Assembly: GCA_001414345.1 (NCBI GenBank)
Contig: LLCB01000487.1
Location: 1-30,683, forward strand
Reading direction: 5' to 3'
From: Hymenoscyphus infarciens
Taxonomy: Eukaryota; Ascomycota; Leotiomycetes; Helotiales; Helotiaceae
DNA length: 30,683 nt
This document shows positions 1 through 11,035 of this stretch, one piece after another. Below the pieces are notes generated by a model. It searched no databases, was not told where the DNA came from, and was given only the letters and a program-made list of their open reading frames with translations. The number at the start of each line of letters is the position of its first letter. Position 1 is the first letter of the stretch. The position numbers and the translations under genes were made by a program.

Positions 1-672
1 ATTTACTTAGAGTTACTTAAATAATAGTAAAAGATTTACTAGAATATAAACTTAAGTAAAAGATTTACTAGAATATAAACTTAAGTAAAAGATTTACTAG
101 AATATATACTTAAGTAAAAGATTTACTTATAATAATAGTAAAAGATTTACTAGAATATAAACTTAAGTAAAAGATTTACTAGAATATAAACTTAAATAAA
201 AGATTTACTTATAATAATAGTAAAAGATTTACTAAAATATAAACTTAAGTAAAAGATTTACTAGAATATATACTTAAATAAAAGATTTACTTATAATAAT
301 AGTAAAAGATTTACTAGAATATAAACTTAAGTAAAAGATTTACTTAAATAATAGTAAAAGATTTACTAAAATATAAACTTTAGTAAAAGATTTACTAGAA
401 TATAAACTTAAGTAAAAGATTTACTAGAATATAAACTTAAGTAAAAGATTTAAACTTAAGTAAAAGATTTACTAGAATATAAACTTAAATAAAAGATTTA
501 CTAAAATATATACTTAAGTAAAAGATTTACTAGAATATAAACTTAAGTAAAAGATTTACTTAAATAATAGTAAAAGATTTACTAGAATATAAGATTAAGT
601 AAAAGATTTACTAGAATATAAACTTAAGTAAAAGATTTATTTAAATAATAGTAAAAGATTTACTAGAATATA
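1..672. repeat. Minisatellite array with palindromic core, copy 1
   Basis: About 24 copies of the core AAAGATTTA occur, mostly in a 29-bp unit in which AAGTAAAAGATTTACT is followed by AGAATATAAACTT. A shorter variant unit carries ATAATAGTAAAAGATTTAC. The core AAGTAAA-AGA-TTTACTT is a perfect 7-bp inverted repeat with a 3-base loop. Single-base differences between units (GTAAA or ATAAA, TATAAAC or TATATAC) are partly G/A changes as RIP would make. The array starts at the window edge, so its full length is unknown. It contains no CA or TG. A related array lies at 10402-11035. Confidence 0.93.
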
Positions 673-941
673 AACTTATTAGTTTAACTTTATAGTTATA
701 AAAGTAATATAAAAATAGTAATAAGTTAAGCTAATACCTCTAAGCTACTTACTAGACTAATAAAAAAAATTCCTAGTTATTATCCTTTATAAGTTAGATC
801 TAAACAATTCCTTTATTTCTACTACTTATAGTTATCTTTAGTTAAGTTAAAATATCCTAAGAGATCTTTCCTAATCTACTATTCTTAGACTAACCTAATA
901 TATAATAAATTTACTATAGGTATTCTAAACCCTCTTCTATT
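673..941. other. AT-rich spacer, nothing recognised
   Basis: This stretch joins the minisatellite to the direct repeat that starts at 942. It is AT-rich with CT-rich patches such as around 730-790. I found no frame, repeat or hairpin that I would defend. Confidence 0.5.
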
Positions 942-1014
942 CTTTTATTATACTTTATATATTAACCTAACACCCTTAAACCCCTAGACTAACCTAACAT
1001 CTAATAGATATACT
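942..1014. repeat. 73-bp direct repeat, left copy
   Basis: The segment beginning CTTTTATTATACTTTATATA and ending in CTAATAGATATACTA recurs at 1128-1202 with a few substitutions and one- or two-base differences in the C-rich part. The two copies are 186 bp apart and flank the palindrome at 1011-1107. The left copy retains CA in AACACC and AACATC. Confidence 0.85.
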
Positions 1015-1107
1015 ATCCCCCCCTCTAAATAAAATATAAGCGTATAGCTACTATGCTATACTAAATGTCTATATACTTTATATTTTATTTAGAGAGAGGG
1101 GATAGTA
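1011..1107. repeat. Nested fold-back (MITE-like) palindrome
   Basis: The arm 1011-1039 (TACTATC, a C-tract, CTAAATAAAATATA) is matched in reverse complement by 1078-1107 (TATATTTTATTT, AGAGAGAGGGG, GATAGTA), with disagreement only in the C-rich centre. A second hairpin sits in the loop: GTATAGC (1042-1048) pairs with GCTATAC (1055-1061). The 97-bp element could be a small non-autonomous foldback transposon or a remnant of one. It lies exactly between two copies of a direct repeat, but a clean short target duplication cannot be shown. Confidence 0.75.
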
Positions 1108-1127
1108 CTATAAGTATCTCTTTAGTC

Positions 1128-1202
1128 CTTTTATTATACTTTATATATCGACCTAACACCTCTAAACCTCTAGACTAACCTAATATCTAATAGATCTACT
1201 AT
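1128..1202. repeat. 73-bp direct repeat, right copy
   Basis: This is the second copy of the repeat at 942-1014. It overlaps the last codons of the minus-strand fossil that ends near 1142, so the left copy is probably a duplication of that gene end. Differences from the left copy include AACATC versus AATATC, a C-to-T change in a CA context as RIP would make. Confidence 0.82.
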
Positions 1203-2703
1203 TAGTATAATAAATCCTCTTCTATACTTTTATAATACTTCGAATATAGCGAATATTATAAGGTAATCGTGTACTATACTAGCTAATTATATCGCTTTTA
1301 ACTCTTCTATTTCTATATATCTTTAGTAGGTAATTTAGGTATTATATATATTATAAAAGACTAGTATAACTATAAAAGAGGTTTACTATACCTTAGAATC
1401 CTCGGTATATAGTTCCTTCTATAGCCACCTTTACTAGTATAGAGTTATCCTCTCTTATAAGTTAAAGAATTAGTTAGTTAAGAAAAATAGACGAAGTATA
1501 TGTTATAGATAGAGTTAAACTTTATTTAAGATAGTAAACTACTTAATTAAAGTTATATATTTTTACTCTTTTAATATCTTATCTCTCTTCTTCTTTCTCT
1601 TCCTCTTTCTCTTCCTCTTCCTCTTCCTCTCTCTCTCTTTTTCTCTTCTTCTCTATAGCTAAAAGAGCTAGAGCTTAGTTATAAGATGCTTTATAGATTA
1701 CCTAAAATATAGTAGATAGTATAGTAATAGAGTATAGTCTTCTATATATATTTAAAGTACTAGTATAAGAGTAATCTAAGTTATTAAATTTATTTAAGTA
1801 CTTACTTATTATAGTTATAGAATATTATATAAGTATAGTTGTTAAAATAAGAGCTTTTTAGAAGACTTTTATTTTAAAATCCTTAGAAATAAATAAAGAT
1901 ACCTTTAAGTAAATAGTTAGTACTAAAGAAAGTATCTTTTAGCTTAAGGTTTTATATTTTAAGATATATATTAGCTAGAGCTTTTTAATTAAGTAGTTTA
2001 AGTAAAGCTTACTAAAATAGTAGTATAGAGAGAGATAAAGTTATTACTAGAAAGAGGCTAGAGTATATATTATTTATTTAATTTTCTATACTATTTTTAG
2101 AATTAGAGTTATAGTTTTAAGAACCACGTTTAGTTAATATATACCTAGGTTAAAGAATAGGCCTATTATTAGTTATAAAATACTAAGAGAATAAGTATTT
2201 CTATAACTAAATAGCTATTAAATTAAAATAGAAGAACCTTCTTATAAAAGGTTAACTAATTCTTAATATTAAAATAAGAGGTATATACCTCTAATACTTT
2301 ATACTAGTAACTAAGTTTAAGAGTATTATAATAAGCTACTATATTATTTTATCTTATAGAATAGGTTTATAGTAGCTAGGAACTTATTAAATATAATCCT
2401 TTACACGTTACTACTAAACGTTATAGGAAAGGCTTATTTTACTAATAGTACTCTTATTAAGAACCTAACTATCTATATATAGTATAAGTTAGTAAGTTAT
2501 ATAAGAGATAGACTATAGATATTTAGGTTTCTAGTCTAAAGGGTGTATATATAGATCTTTAGATTCTTTAAGTATTACTTATAGTAACTTCTCTTTAAGA
2601 AAGAGAGGCTAAATAGAGTAAGAAGGCATAGTAGTAATATCGTAGTTATAAAATAGGTAGTAGTAATAGTAGGTAATAAGTAAGGTAGAGATTATAAAAA
2701 CAT
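1142..2703 (-). pseudogene. RIP-broken gene fossil with acidic tract, about 520 codons
   Basis: One minus-strand frame stays readable from an intact ATG at 2703-2701 to about 1142, with no net indel. Roughly 43 in-frame stops occur and all are TAA or TAG. The reading is protein-like: hydrophobic stretches alternate with basic ones over roughly the first 340 residues, then comes a Glu/Lys-rich block (about 25 residues, from the polypyrimidine tract 1582-1654), then a tail of mixed hydrophobic and Arg/Tyr-rich sequence. Intact codons include Trp-free segments such as KAFPIT-like and LAIEKKRKRERE. No catalytic motif or signal peptide is recognised and the family is unassigned. The acidic tract could mark a nuclear or DNA-associated protein, which is inference only. 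An ORF of a repeated element is the most likely origin. Confidence 0.68.
1582..1654 (-). repeat. 73-nt pure pyrimidine tract coding the acidic block
   Basis: Every base from 1582 to 1654 is C or T, in TCTTCC and CTCTCT motifs. On the minus strand it reads GAG/GAA/AAA/AGA codons in the frame of the surrounding fossil, giving Glu/Lys/Arg. Purine-only codons hold no CA or TG, so RIP could not damage them, which explains why this stretch is stop-free. Such a tract could also form triplex DNA. Confidence 0.85.
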
Positions 2704-3060
2704 GTAGTAAAGTTAATAGTACTAAGTATTTAGTATTTATAAACCCCTTATTTATTTATACACTTATTCTTTTAAATATACTAAAATAAGTTAAAATAAA
2801 AACAATAAATGTAAATCTATAATAAGAAACTATAAGTAAGAACTTAAGATAAAGAATATTATAAATACTAATACTAATAGTAGCTTTATACCCTCTTAGA
2901 TCTACTAGTAACTAATACTATAAGGATAAGATAAGGGCGAAATAAATATATAAAACTTATTAATTAACATCTATAAACATATATTTAGAGGTATTAATAA
3001 AGAGAGATATTCAAAATCTTACTATAATATAATAAGAAAGGGATAACTAGAGAGAAGTAT
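2704..3060. other. Spacer between two minus-strand fossils
   Basis: The region is AT-rich, with a few surviving CA or TG (ATAAACATATAT near 2975, TTCAAAAT near 3010). The frame of the upstream fossil can be read a little past its ATG but becomes stop-dense. I see no promoter, terminator or repeat that can be supported. Confidence 0.4.
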
Positions 3061-3120
3061 ATAGCTTAGAAAGAAAAGAGATAAGTCTTATATACTATAT
3101 ATCCCTAATAATCGCTTCTA

Positions 3121-4380
3121 ACTTCGCTTTTAAAAGTAAACCTCGTCTCTAATCCTAAGAAACCTGCTAATTATTAACTAAAGAACATAGCTATCTCTAG
3201 ATATTTTAATAGAGCGAGGACAGAGGCGAAGGTAGAGGCAGAGGCAGAGGCAGGGGATTAGGTATATTAATAGAAGGGTTTTAAACTATAAAATATATAG
3301 CGAGGAGCAAAGAGTATCTAGACGATCGTTCTTAAGGTAGGTAATAATAATATAATCTATTAACATCTTTATATACTAAGTATTATATAATTAGATATAT
3401 TTATAGTTATTTAAAAGTTAGATAGTATTTATATAATAAGAGGGAAGGTTAGAAGTTTAACTTATTCTAAAACTTATACTTATTAGTAGTAAGCTAAGCT
3501 TAGCTTACCTACTCTCTTTATCTAAAGTACTTTTATTTATTTATTAAAGTTTCTTATTATTAATATAATTAAAATCTACTTTATTCTCTATTTCCTATTT
3601 CTATTCTCTATTTTCTTCCTCTTTATAAAAGATAATAAATAATAGTAAAGTTATAATTATTCTAATCTTAAAAGCTACTAATGTTATTATCTATAATAAT
3701 ATTTTTAGTTAAATAACTAAATAGGCTAAGTTTTTTAGTAAGTTGCTTTTATATTAATTTATTATATTTCCTAGTATTCTTAGTATACGTTAGAGCTTCT
3801 TTAATAATATAGTTATAATTACTTTATTAAAGTTAGATATGATTTTAAACTTAAATTTTAGTTAGGAAGATATACTTACTTAATAGTTCTATTATTACTA
3901 TCCTAACTTATCTTAATAATATTTTAACCTAGCCTTACCTATATACTATAATCTCTCTAGTTCTTCTCTAATAATAAATATTCTAAACTTCTATTATATA
4001 TTAAATCTTAGTTAGTTAGTATATATTATATTATTGTCGATATCTATAATAGCTTAGAGTATTTATTCTAGCTTAGCTTTAATATTATAGAGCTTAGTCT
4101 TAATATTTTTAAGGTTATTATTAATATTTATAAGGAACTCCTAGTTAACCTAGCTAGTTAGTAAGGTATTTAAGATTAGTGAAATTTATATATTTTACTT
4201 ATTTTAAGAAAGTAGAGTATTATTTATATAAGATATATTAGGCCTTATATTATAAGCTTACTTAAATATAGAAAATAGACTCTACTAAAATTAGTATCTT
4301 CCTTTACTATATCTAATCCTATTAGACTATACTAACCTAATAATATAATTCTTCTTTAATAAAGTAAAAAGAGAGCTATC
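3121..4380 (-). pseudogene. RIP-broken coiled-coil-like gene fossil, about 420 codons
   Basis: A single minus-strand frame is readable from about 4380 to 3121. The central part (about 4230-3900) is rich in Asn, Lys, Ile, Leu and Glu with heptad-like spacing, as in NNNLKNIKTKLYNIKAKLE, followed by REELERL, suggesting a coiled coil. A Glu-rich segment (KEEENRE) comes near 3590, then a less charged C-terminal part crosses the GC-rich patch at 3211-3256. Stops are only TAA and TAG. An ancestral start is not certain; several ATA codons near 4240-4215 could be former ATG. It lies head to head with the plus fossil starting at 4841. No family is recognised. Confidence 0.62.
3211..3256. repeat. GC-rich GAGGCA repeat island with intact CA
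   Basis: About 65 percent G+C by hand count (30 of 46 bases) in a window that is mostly about 20-27 percent. It contains three tandem GAGGCA units at 3235-3252, preceded by GACAGAGGCGAAGGTA. Four CA dinucleotides (3221, 3239, 3245, 3251) are unmutated within 32 bases, while the surroundings have lost nearly all. It lies in frame within the minus-strand fossil. It may have expanded after RIP stopped, or escaped it. Confidence 0.8.
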
Positions 4381-4840
4381 TAGCTAAGCTTACTAAGATA
4401 TAGAAAGATAGAAACACTATTAAAAAGCTTTACTAGAAATATAAACGCCTTATAGGAAATAAGCTACTTCTACTTATTTATAGTAACTTAGTTAAGCTAC
4501 TTATATAGAAACTAAAGAATACTAATTAGACTAATAAATCTAGGCTCTTAATTTATAATCTATAAATAAACTAATAGGTTCCTTAATAGGTGTTTTTTAG
4601 ATAGTAGCTTATATATACCTTATATACTTACTTACCTACCTTACTTACTAAGTTATTTTTAATTACTTTCTCTTATATTCCCTCCTCTCTACTTATATTC
4701 TACCCCTTTATACTTATATTTTAGTTTTCTAGTACTTTATCTTTAAATTTATAATATCTAGCTAAGTATAGTATAATTTATTTTATTTAGGAGTTCCTAG
4801 TAACTATAATACCTATCTCTAATATTATTATAGAAAAAGC
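4381..4840. other. Divergent intergenic region between two fossils
   Basis: Head-to-head spacer between the minus fossil ending at 4380 and the plus fossil from 4841. It is stop-dense in the frames tried. A pyrimidine-rich stretch at 4620-4720 (TTACTTACCTACC, CTCCTCTCTAC) could be an old promoter or part of an unrecognised gene end. No TATA box is credible in such AT-rich sequence. Confidence 0.4.
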
Positions 4841-6040
4841 TTAGCTGTTTTTCTCTTATACTTTAATAAAGTTAAAAGAAAGAGTAAAGTTAATAGAAAT
4901 AGTATTAGAAAAGGTACTATTATTAGTAAAATAGATATTATAGAGTATATAGTAATATAAATAAAAGTTAAGCTATAGCTTAAATTATCTAAGTTACTAA
5001 AAGTACCTATTAGCTTTAGAGAGAATAATACTAATAATATAGACACTTTTAGTAGTTCTGATTTAAACTGTTCTAATAACTTAAATAATTCTAATAAGTC
5101 TAATAAAGAGTCTTTACCTCTACTACTTAACCTAGAAGAGGCTACTTACTATAAAGATTAATATATAAATAAACTAAAGGACCTAATCTATAGAAAATAG
5201 ATATAGAAAAAGCTTTTAAAAATTAGCTTAACTAAAACATAGAATATACTACTTAAACTCTTTTATTATAAGCTAGTAGAGAACCTTTAAAGAGTTATAA
5301 TAGATGCTAAGATACTACTTAGTACTAGTAACTAGTAATAAATTAATACTATTAAAAGAAATAACTAAGAAGTAAGTATTACTTTAAATAATTCTATAAT
5401 AATATCTTAAAACGACTTTAAGGTTTAATATAAATAAGAGGATTTAATATATTCTCTTTATAAGTACTTTTTATAGTACTTTATTAAAGTTATATTTAAT
5501 AAGCCTAACCTTATAAGTAGATATATAAGAGATTTAGTTATACCTCTTAACTTATATAGATTTAAAGTAGATAGATTCTTTATTAAATATAAGTACTAGG
5601 ATAATATTTAAATTCGTTAGTATATATAAGTTAATACTAGAAGAAACTAGGAGATTATACTAGAGGTTACTAGGTATCTCTAGAGTGTAGAATATAAGTT
5701 AGCTTAGTCTAAAAAAAGGACTAATACTAATAAGGCTATTTTATTAAAAGTAGTACTAGTATAACTTGTTTATAAAGCGTTAAGAGTAGGGCTTAAGAAT
5801 ATAATATAAAGGTAGGAACTATAGTAAAGTAAAAGGTATAATAATATAGTTATTTACTAGTTAAGTACTTACTAATATATTCTAGTATATTTATAATCTT
5901 TATAACCTAGACTATAATCTATTTTATATATATTAAGATTATACTAGAATATATAGATTATATTAATAGAAGAGGTAATTTTAATAAAGAGAATATACCT
6001 TTCTTAGATATTAAGATCTCTAAAAGATATAATATTACTT
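4841..6040 (+). pseudogene. RIP-broken gene fossil, Asn/Ser-rich N-part, about 400 codons
   Basis: The plus frame beginning TTA GCT GTT TTT at 4841 stays in register to 6040 with no net shift. The N-terminal part is basic and hydrophobic. A low-complexity Asn/Ser segment follows at about 5012-5105 (codons for RENNTNNIDTFSSSDLN and repeated SN), then Leu/Lys-rich, probably helical sequence with short motifs such as LLLNLEEATYY and SRYIRDLVIPLNLYRFKVDRFF. Stops are only TAA or TAG. The only 72-codon unbroken ORF in the window (5046-4828, minus) lies antisense to its start and is a by-product. The upstream end is uncertain, and a possible continuation to about 6660 is in another frame. The family is unknown. 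Confidence 0.62.
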
Positions 6041-6916
6041 CTTAAAAAGAAAGAGATATAGTATTAGTAGTTATTATAGCTATTATTTTATATAATATAA
6101 AGTAGGAATAGGGATTTAGTAGAAAGGATATAAATATAAAGTAGATAAAAATTATAAGTTTAAAAAAGAGGGCTTATATATTAGTTTATACCTTTAAATA
6201 ATCTACTCTTATCTTAGTATTAGTAATACTATTCTTATAAAAATATAATATCTATTAAGGAAAAATATAAAGAAACTAGAGAGGAATATATCTAAGGCTT
6301 TTAAGCTAACGTAGTAGGATATTACTTTAAATAAGAATATAACATTAATATTTATAAGGTTTAAGATATATTTATAATAATATACTCTACTAACCTAACT
6401 CTTATAGCTTTATCTAAGAAACTAAGAAGTAATTAGAGCTAAAAAATATCGAGATAACTTTATAGCTAAGTACTAGGTCTTATATAGAGTTATAGTTAGA
6501 TTAGTTACTATAATATTATATTTAAAGCTTACTTTTATTTAAGTAGGTTAGATATAGTATATAAAATTAATAGATAACTTAATTAGAAGTATAGATTAGG
6601 AATATTATAAATTAATTACGTTTATTTTATAGTAAGTATAAGTATAAGTAAAGAAAATTTCACCTTTCTAACTAAATACTAAAGCCTCTTAAATACTAAA
6701 TTTAAATCTAATATCTAATACTAAATATCTCTTATTAATCTTTATATAAAATACCTAGCCTCTTATAATACTTTAATTTAATAACTAAACTCTCTTAATT
6801 TACTTAGTAAACTCTAAATGCTTTTCTCCTTTTTATAATTACTTATAACCTCTTAATATAATACTAGGGATCTTAAAGTAGGTATAAGGTTATAATCTTA
6901 TAAAGAAGGCTACTAA
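6041..6916 (+). other. Poorly readable stretch, possible fossil continuation
   Basis: A different plus frame (codon start 6049) gives patches of protein-like sequence to about 6650, but with many stops, so it may be a frame-shifted continuation of the fossil ending at 6040. From 6660 to 6850 the plus strand is CT-rich (repeated CTAAATACTAAA and AATCTAATATC motifs) with no convincing frame. Confidence 0.3.
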
Positions 6917-7570
6917 CGAGTAAAGAGGATATTAGACCTTTTTAACTAAAGAGTTACTTATTAGTTATATAAGAATAATAGTAAAGATTATAAGAGAAAA
7001 GTTTATATTTTTAAATATAAGATAAGTATTAGTAAATATTACTTATAATATTAGAACTAAGTTAATAGTCTTAAACTACTATTTAAAGTTACTTAGCTAA
7101 ATAGCTTAAGGATTTAGTACTATTAGAATTAGTATAAGCTCTCTTATTTAAAGTAGGCTTAATATCTAAGTAATATTAATAAGGAAAATTATACTTATAG
7201 AAAACCTACTAGGTATAAAAGTAGTATATTAAAGGTATTTATTATTATACTACTATTATATATCTTACCTTAACTAGCTAAGATTAAGATAAAGCTATAG
7301 TTTATTAATCTAAGAAGATGTTATAGTATATACTACTATTCTAAGAATTAACTTAATATTATAGAACACCTTTACCTATTTCTTATTAATAACGTTGTTC
7401 TCTAAAACCTAATAAGCTTAGATAAAATTATATTTTAGATAAGAGGTTAATAGATTAGAGTAATAGTAAAAGGCTAATTCCTATATAAGAATATAATTAG
7501 CTTACTTCTATAAATAGAAGTTAAGTATATAAAATATAGACCTACTAATTATAAATAAGCCTTCTAATTC
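6917..7570 (+). pseudogene. RIP-broken gene fossil, basic, about 218 codons
   Basis: The plus frame starting with CGA at 6917 is constant to about 7570. It reads as a Lys/Asn/Tyr-rich basic segment (NNSKDYKRKVYIFKYKISIS), then a hydrophobic run (VFIIILLLYILP), then LRRCYSIYYYSKN and LFLINNVVL. Several Tyr codons (TAT/TAC) may be former Cys or His, since RIP turns TGY and CAY into TAY, so a zinc-binding cluster could be hidden at about 6990-7060. That idea is untested. The ends are ragged and the family is unassigned. Confidence 0.5.
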
Positions 7571-8042
7571 TTAAGCCTATATTTAACCTTATTCTTTAAG
7601 AGATTATAAATAGTTATATTATACTCTAGATTATTAAAACCTAATTTACTAAGAAGTATATAGTATTATATTAGAACTATAAGATTTCTTATATTTATAA
7701 AAAACCTAATCTTAGTTTAAATATACTAGATTTTAGTAAAATATAAAGTACTAAAATTAACTTATTACTTCTAGAGTATAAGTAAAAGAGATATTCTATC
7801 TAAAAAATGTAAAGATTTATTAAGTAGTAACCTAAAATAATATACTTCTAAGTAGAAGAGGTTAAATTCCTATATATCTTTATATAAGATATAAAACTAA
7901 TTAATATAGTTCTTAATTTTATTAAAATACTAGACCGCGTATTTAAGAGTTTCGGTATTAGATAAGCCGGTGCTAAAGAGACTAGAAGGGGTAATAGATA
8001 TCTTATAGATCCTAAGATAATAAGCTTTAGTATTATTAGAAG
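7571..8042. other. Stop-dense spacer with a small CpG-retaining patch
   Basis: No stable frame was found. At 7930-8000 several CpG and TG survive (ACCGCG, TTTCGG, AAGCCGGTGC), making a small pocket less altered than its surroundings. This may be a short insertion or a remnant of a more recent sequence. Confidence 0.35.
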
Positions 8043-8332
8043 GTAGTAGAGAGTAGTAAGGAAATACTATATAAGGTATTATTTAAGAGTTTACTTATAA
8101 AGGAGGTCTCTTCTAAGATAGTATTATATAATAGGTATACTATTAGTAAGAAGTAGAAGGAAATAAGACTAAGTTTTAAGTATTTATATCTAAGGCTTTT
8201 AAATATAAAGTATAATTAAATAATCTAATTAGAGAAGAGATATAAGAGAAAATAAACTTATTACTATCTATTAATTATAGCTACTAGTAAGAATAAGATA
8301 TAATACCTTATTAGAGTTATTAGTAAGTTATA
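8043..8332 (+). pseudogene. Short C-terminal gene fossil ending in the fold-back
   Basis: The plus frame from GTA GTA GAG at 8043 reads about 96 codons with few TAA/TAG. It is rich in Lys, Leu, Ile and Tyr, including SSKEILYKVLFKSLL, LRLLNIKYN and KRYKRK. It runs directly into the 40-bp inverted repeat that begins at 8324, so the fold-back may have inserted in the gene or may be its 3' end. The family is unknown. Confidence 0.42.
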
Positions 8333-8444
8333 GTATTTATTATAGTTATAGTATTAGATTTTTAATATTTATTATAGTTATAGTATTAGATTTTTAATAG
8401 ATTTAAAAATCTAATACTATAACTATAATAAATACTATAACTTA
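8324..8444. repeat. Perfect 40-bp inverted repeat (fold-back element)
   Basis: The sequence 8324-8363 (TAAGTTATAGTATTTATTAT...ATTAGATTTTT) is the exact reverse complement of 8405-8444. The 41-bp loop holds a second, shorter copy of the left arm (8366-8395, 30 bp), so the right arm can pair with either. Perfect arms in so mutated a region suggest recent formation, gene conversion, or mutation before duplication. No transposase is linked. Confidence 0.9.
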
Positions 8445-8500
8445 TAAGTAATTCTAGTAAGTTAATTATTTCTATAATCTTTTTTTAATCCCTTTAGTAT
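8427..8500. repeat. 74-bp direct repeat, copy 1
   Basis: The stretch from TAATAAATACTATAACTTATAAG through AATTCTAGTAAGTTAATTATTTCTATAATC to CCTTTAGTAT recurs at 8558-8640. It includes the right arm end of the 40-bp inverted repeat. Confidence 0.85.
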
Positions 8501-8512
8501 AAATATAAGTTT

Positions 8513-8570
8513 TAGTATTTATTGTTATTATAATATTAGATTTTAATACTATAATAGTAATAAATACTAT
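8513..8570. repeat. Imperfect sister palindrome
   Basis: The arm 8513-8537 (TAGTATTTATTGTTATTATAATATT) pairs with 8546-8570 (AATACTATAATAGTAATAAATACTA) with about four mismatches and an 8-base loop. It resembles the 40-bp inverted repeat and is followed by the same 3' flank, so the two are diverged copies of one fold-back unit. Confidence 0.78.
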
Positions 8571-8640
8571 AACTTATAAGTAATTCTAGTAAGTTAATAC
8601 CTTTTTTTATTTCTATAATCTTTTTTAATCTCTTTAGTAT
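8558..8640. repeat. 74-bp direct repeat, copy 2
   Basis: Matches 8427-8500 except for an extra ACCTTTTTT-like insertion and a few substitutions (ATCCCTTTAG versus ATCTCTTTAG). Together with the palindromes this indicates a tandem duplication of a whole fold-back unit with a period of about 131 bp. Confidence 0.83.
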
Positions 8641-8884
8641 AGGTAATAATTAGAGAAACCTATAACCTTAGAATATCCTAATACTTATAAGAACTAATAG
8701 TAGATTACTAATCTTATTAAAAATCTAAAAGTTATTATAAAGATCTACTAAAGATCTTACTAGTTTTATACACCCCTAGTACTCTAAAGTAGGTCTATAT
8801 TATATATATTAAACTCTAGCTAATACTAAATAGCTAGTAATATCTATAGAAATTACAAAATCTAAGCTAATAGTCTATATAAAT

Positions 8885-10087
8885 ATAGACGTGGATACGA
8901 ATATTAGATAGATAAGAGGTATACCTACTATACTTATAACCTATAAATAATATCTCTCTCTTTTTATTTATAAAGCCTTTATTAATATATATAATATTAA
9001 GCAAGGAATTAAAGATATTAGTCTTCTTAGAGTTAGTTTAGGCAAGACTTAGAAGTAAAAACAGTTATAATTAAAAGTATCTAAGAAGAAGAAGAAGAGA
9101 GAACAGGCTATATTAGATATAAATAATTCTAAGAGTAAGGTAGAAGAGAGAAGAGAGGAAGATAGTAATACCTTACGCTTTATTATTCCTATATTCTACT
9201 TAATACTTACTTCTTAATAAGTAGGCTATTTAAGTTATTATAACTAACTAGAGTAGGCCTCTTTATATAACTATTACTAGATCTTAGTACTCTTCTATTA
9301 ATTAAGTAAAGATTAAAAGGAGAAAATTAAATTATTAGATATTTTTCTATCTTATAACTTAGAGATATATTCTCTTATAAATATCGATATTACTACTCTT
9401 TTAAGAGGTATTAATATATCTTATAGTAAGGTTGCTAATATAGACACTCTCTTAGCCTATGCTTTTTAGATTACTAAAACCTTTACTCTTCTTAGCCTTA
9501 AAGCTATAGTAAGTAGCTATTTTTTAAGTAAAAATACTCTATATAGTCTCTAAAGAATAACTAGCTATAAAGACCTATAATATAATAAAACTATAAGAGA
9601 TACTCTCTAGTAGTAATTAGTCTAGAAGGCTAAATACGTTAGTATAGTAGTAAAAAAATATATAATTAAAGATAGAAAAGGCGACGTTGTTTTTTTACTA
9701 GAAATATAAGCTTAGTACTTATCTACTTTTAGATTTAAGATTAGATAAGAGAAGGCTTACTTTATAATAAAGGCTACTTTTAATAATATTATAGTATAAC
9801 TAGAATAATTTATAAACTAATTTAATAATAATAAAAGGTATAAAATCTAAAAGTTAATAAATAATCCTAGTATATTTATTATATTATAATTTTATCTCTT
9901 AACTCTATTAACTATAAATTAAGATAATAATAGTAATAAAGAAGAAAATAATAAAGGTAATAAGAATTTATAATAAAAACATAATAAAGAGGCTCTTTTT
10001 AAAAATAAGGCTAATAAAGGTAGTAGAGATAAGGATATTATATATATTTTAATACTTTTATTTCTATTAAAGTTCTACGTCTTTTAA
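8885..10087 (+). pseudogene. RIP-broken gene fossil, 400 codons, complete-looking
   Basis: The plus frame from ATA GAC GTG GAT ACG (probably ATG before RIP) at 8885 to TAA at 10085-10087 is exactly 400 codons before the stop, with no net indel. The reading is MDVDTN-like at the start. A Lys/Arg-rich block (SKKKKKREQ) follows at about residues 65-75, then an acidic KVEERREEDS segment, then long Leu/Ser/Tyr-rich, mixed helical sequence (LLDIFLSYNLEIYSLINIDI, SYSKVAN). The C-terminal tail is Asn/Lys-rich (DNNSNKEENNKGNKN, KNKANKGSRDKD). Intact CAG and CAA codons survive near 9000-9100 (AAG CAA GGA, AAA CAG, GAA CAG), an area less damaged than the rest. The charged tail and basic block suggest a nucleic-acid-binding or nuclear protein, by inference. 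The family is unassigned. Confidence 0.7.
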
Positions 10088-10401
10088 ATATATAGTCTAA
10101 TTAGAATTTAAAAATACTAAATTAGTATTATAAGTATTTATATATATTATATAGAAATGATATTAAATCCTTTTAAGAAAGGAGTAAATATAAGAATTCC
10201 TATAAAACGCTTATTTAAGTAATAAAGGTATAATAGTTAAGTATTATAATCTCTTATAAATGCCTATAGTTTAATAATACTACTATTAAAAATAATAGAA
10301 AAGGCTCTCTAAGGAATATTCTAAGCTTTAGAGTAGGTTTTTTTAAGATAGAAAGTATATATAACTCTTTAATAATAGCTTAATACTTACTTATCTTTTT
10401 A
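10088..10401. other. Spacer before second minisatellite
   Basis: AT-rich sequence with no defended frame. It includes a few non-RIP sites (ACGTC near 10078, AAATGATA near 10155). It ends where the AAGTAAAAGAT repeats begin. Confidence 0.4.
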
Positions 10402-11035
10402 ATACTTAAGTAAAAGATCTACTAAATAATTATAAAGGATTTACTTTAATAAAGGTTTTAGTAAAAGATATATTAAAAGAGAGAATAAAATATTAATAAA
10501 AGATTAACTAAAGTAGAAGCTTAGGTAAAAGATTTACTAAAAGAGAAACTTATATATAAGATTTACTTAAATAAGATTAAAATACTTACTAAAGTTAATA
10601 GTTTTTAAGTAAAAGATTTACTAAAGTAGAGATTTAAGTAAAAGATTTACTAAAGAGAAACTTAAGTATAAGATTTTATACTTTACTATAGTTTTTAAGT
10701 AAAAGATTTACTAAAGTAAAAGCTTAAGTAAAAGATTTACTAAAAGAGAAACTTAAGTATAAGATTTTACTTTACTAAAGTTAATAGTTTTTAAGTAAAA
10801 GATTTACTTAAATAAAAGCTTAAATAGGAAACTTAAGTATAATATTTACTTAAATAAGATTAAAATATATACTAAAGTTAATAGTTTCTAAGTAAAAGAT
10901 TTACTAAAATAGAAGCTTAAGTATAAGATTTTATAATTTACTTTAATAAGATTAAAGTACTTATTAAAGTTAATAGTTTTTAAGTAAAAGATTTACTAAA
11001 TAAGAGACTTTAGTATAAGATTTACTTAAATAATA
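10402..11035. repeat. Minisatellite array with palindromic core, copy 2
   Basis: About eleven copies of AAGTAAAAGATTTACTAAA and close variants alternate with AAGTATAAGATTTTAC and CTAAAGTTAATAGTTTTT segments. The core is the same 17-bp hairpin as in 1-672, but the linkers differ: AGTAGAAGCTT or AGAGAAACTT here, against AGAATATAAACTT there. It is more diverged and less regular than the first array, with a higher-order alternation of three sub-units. Confidence 0.87.
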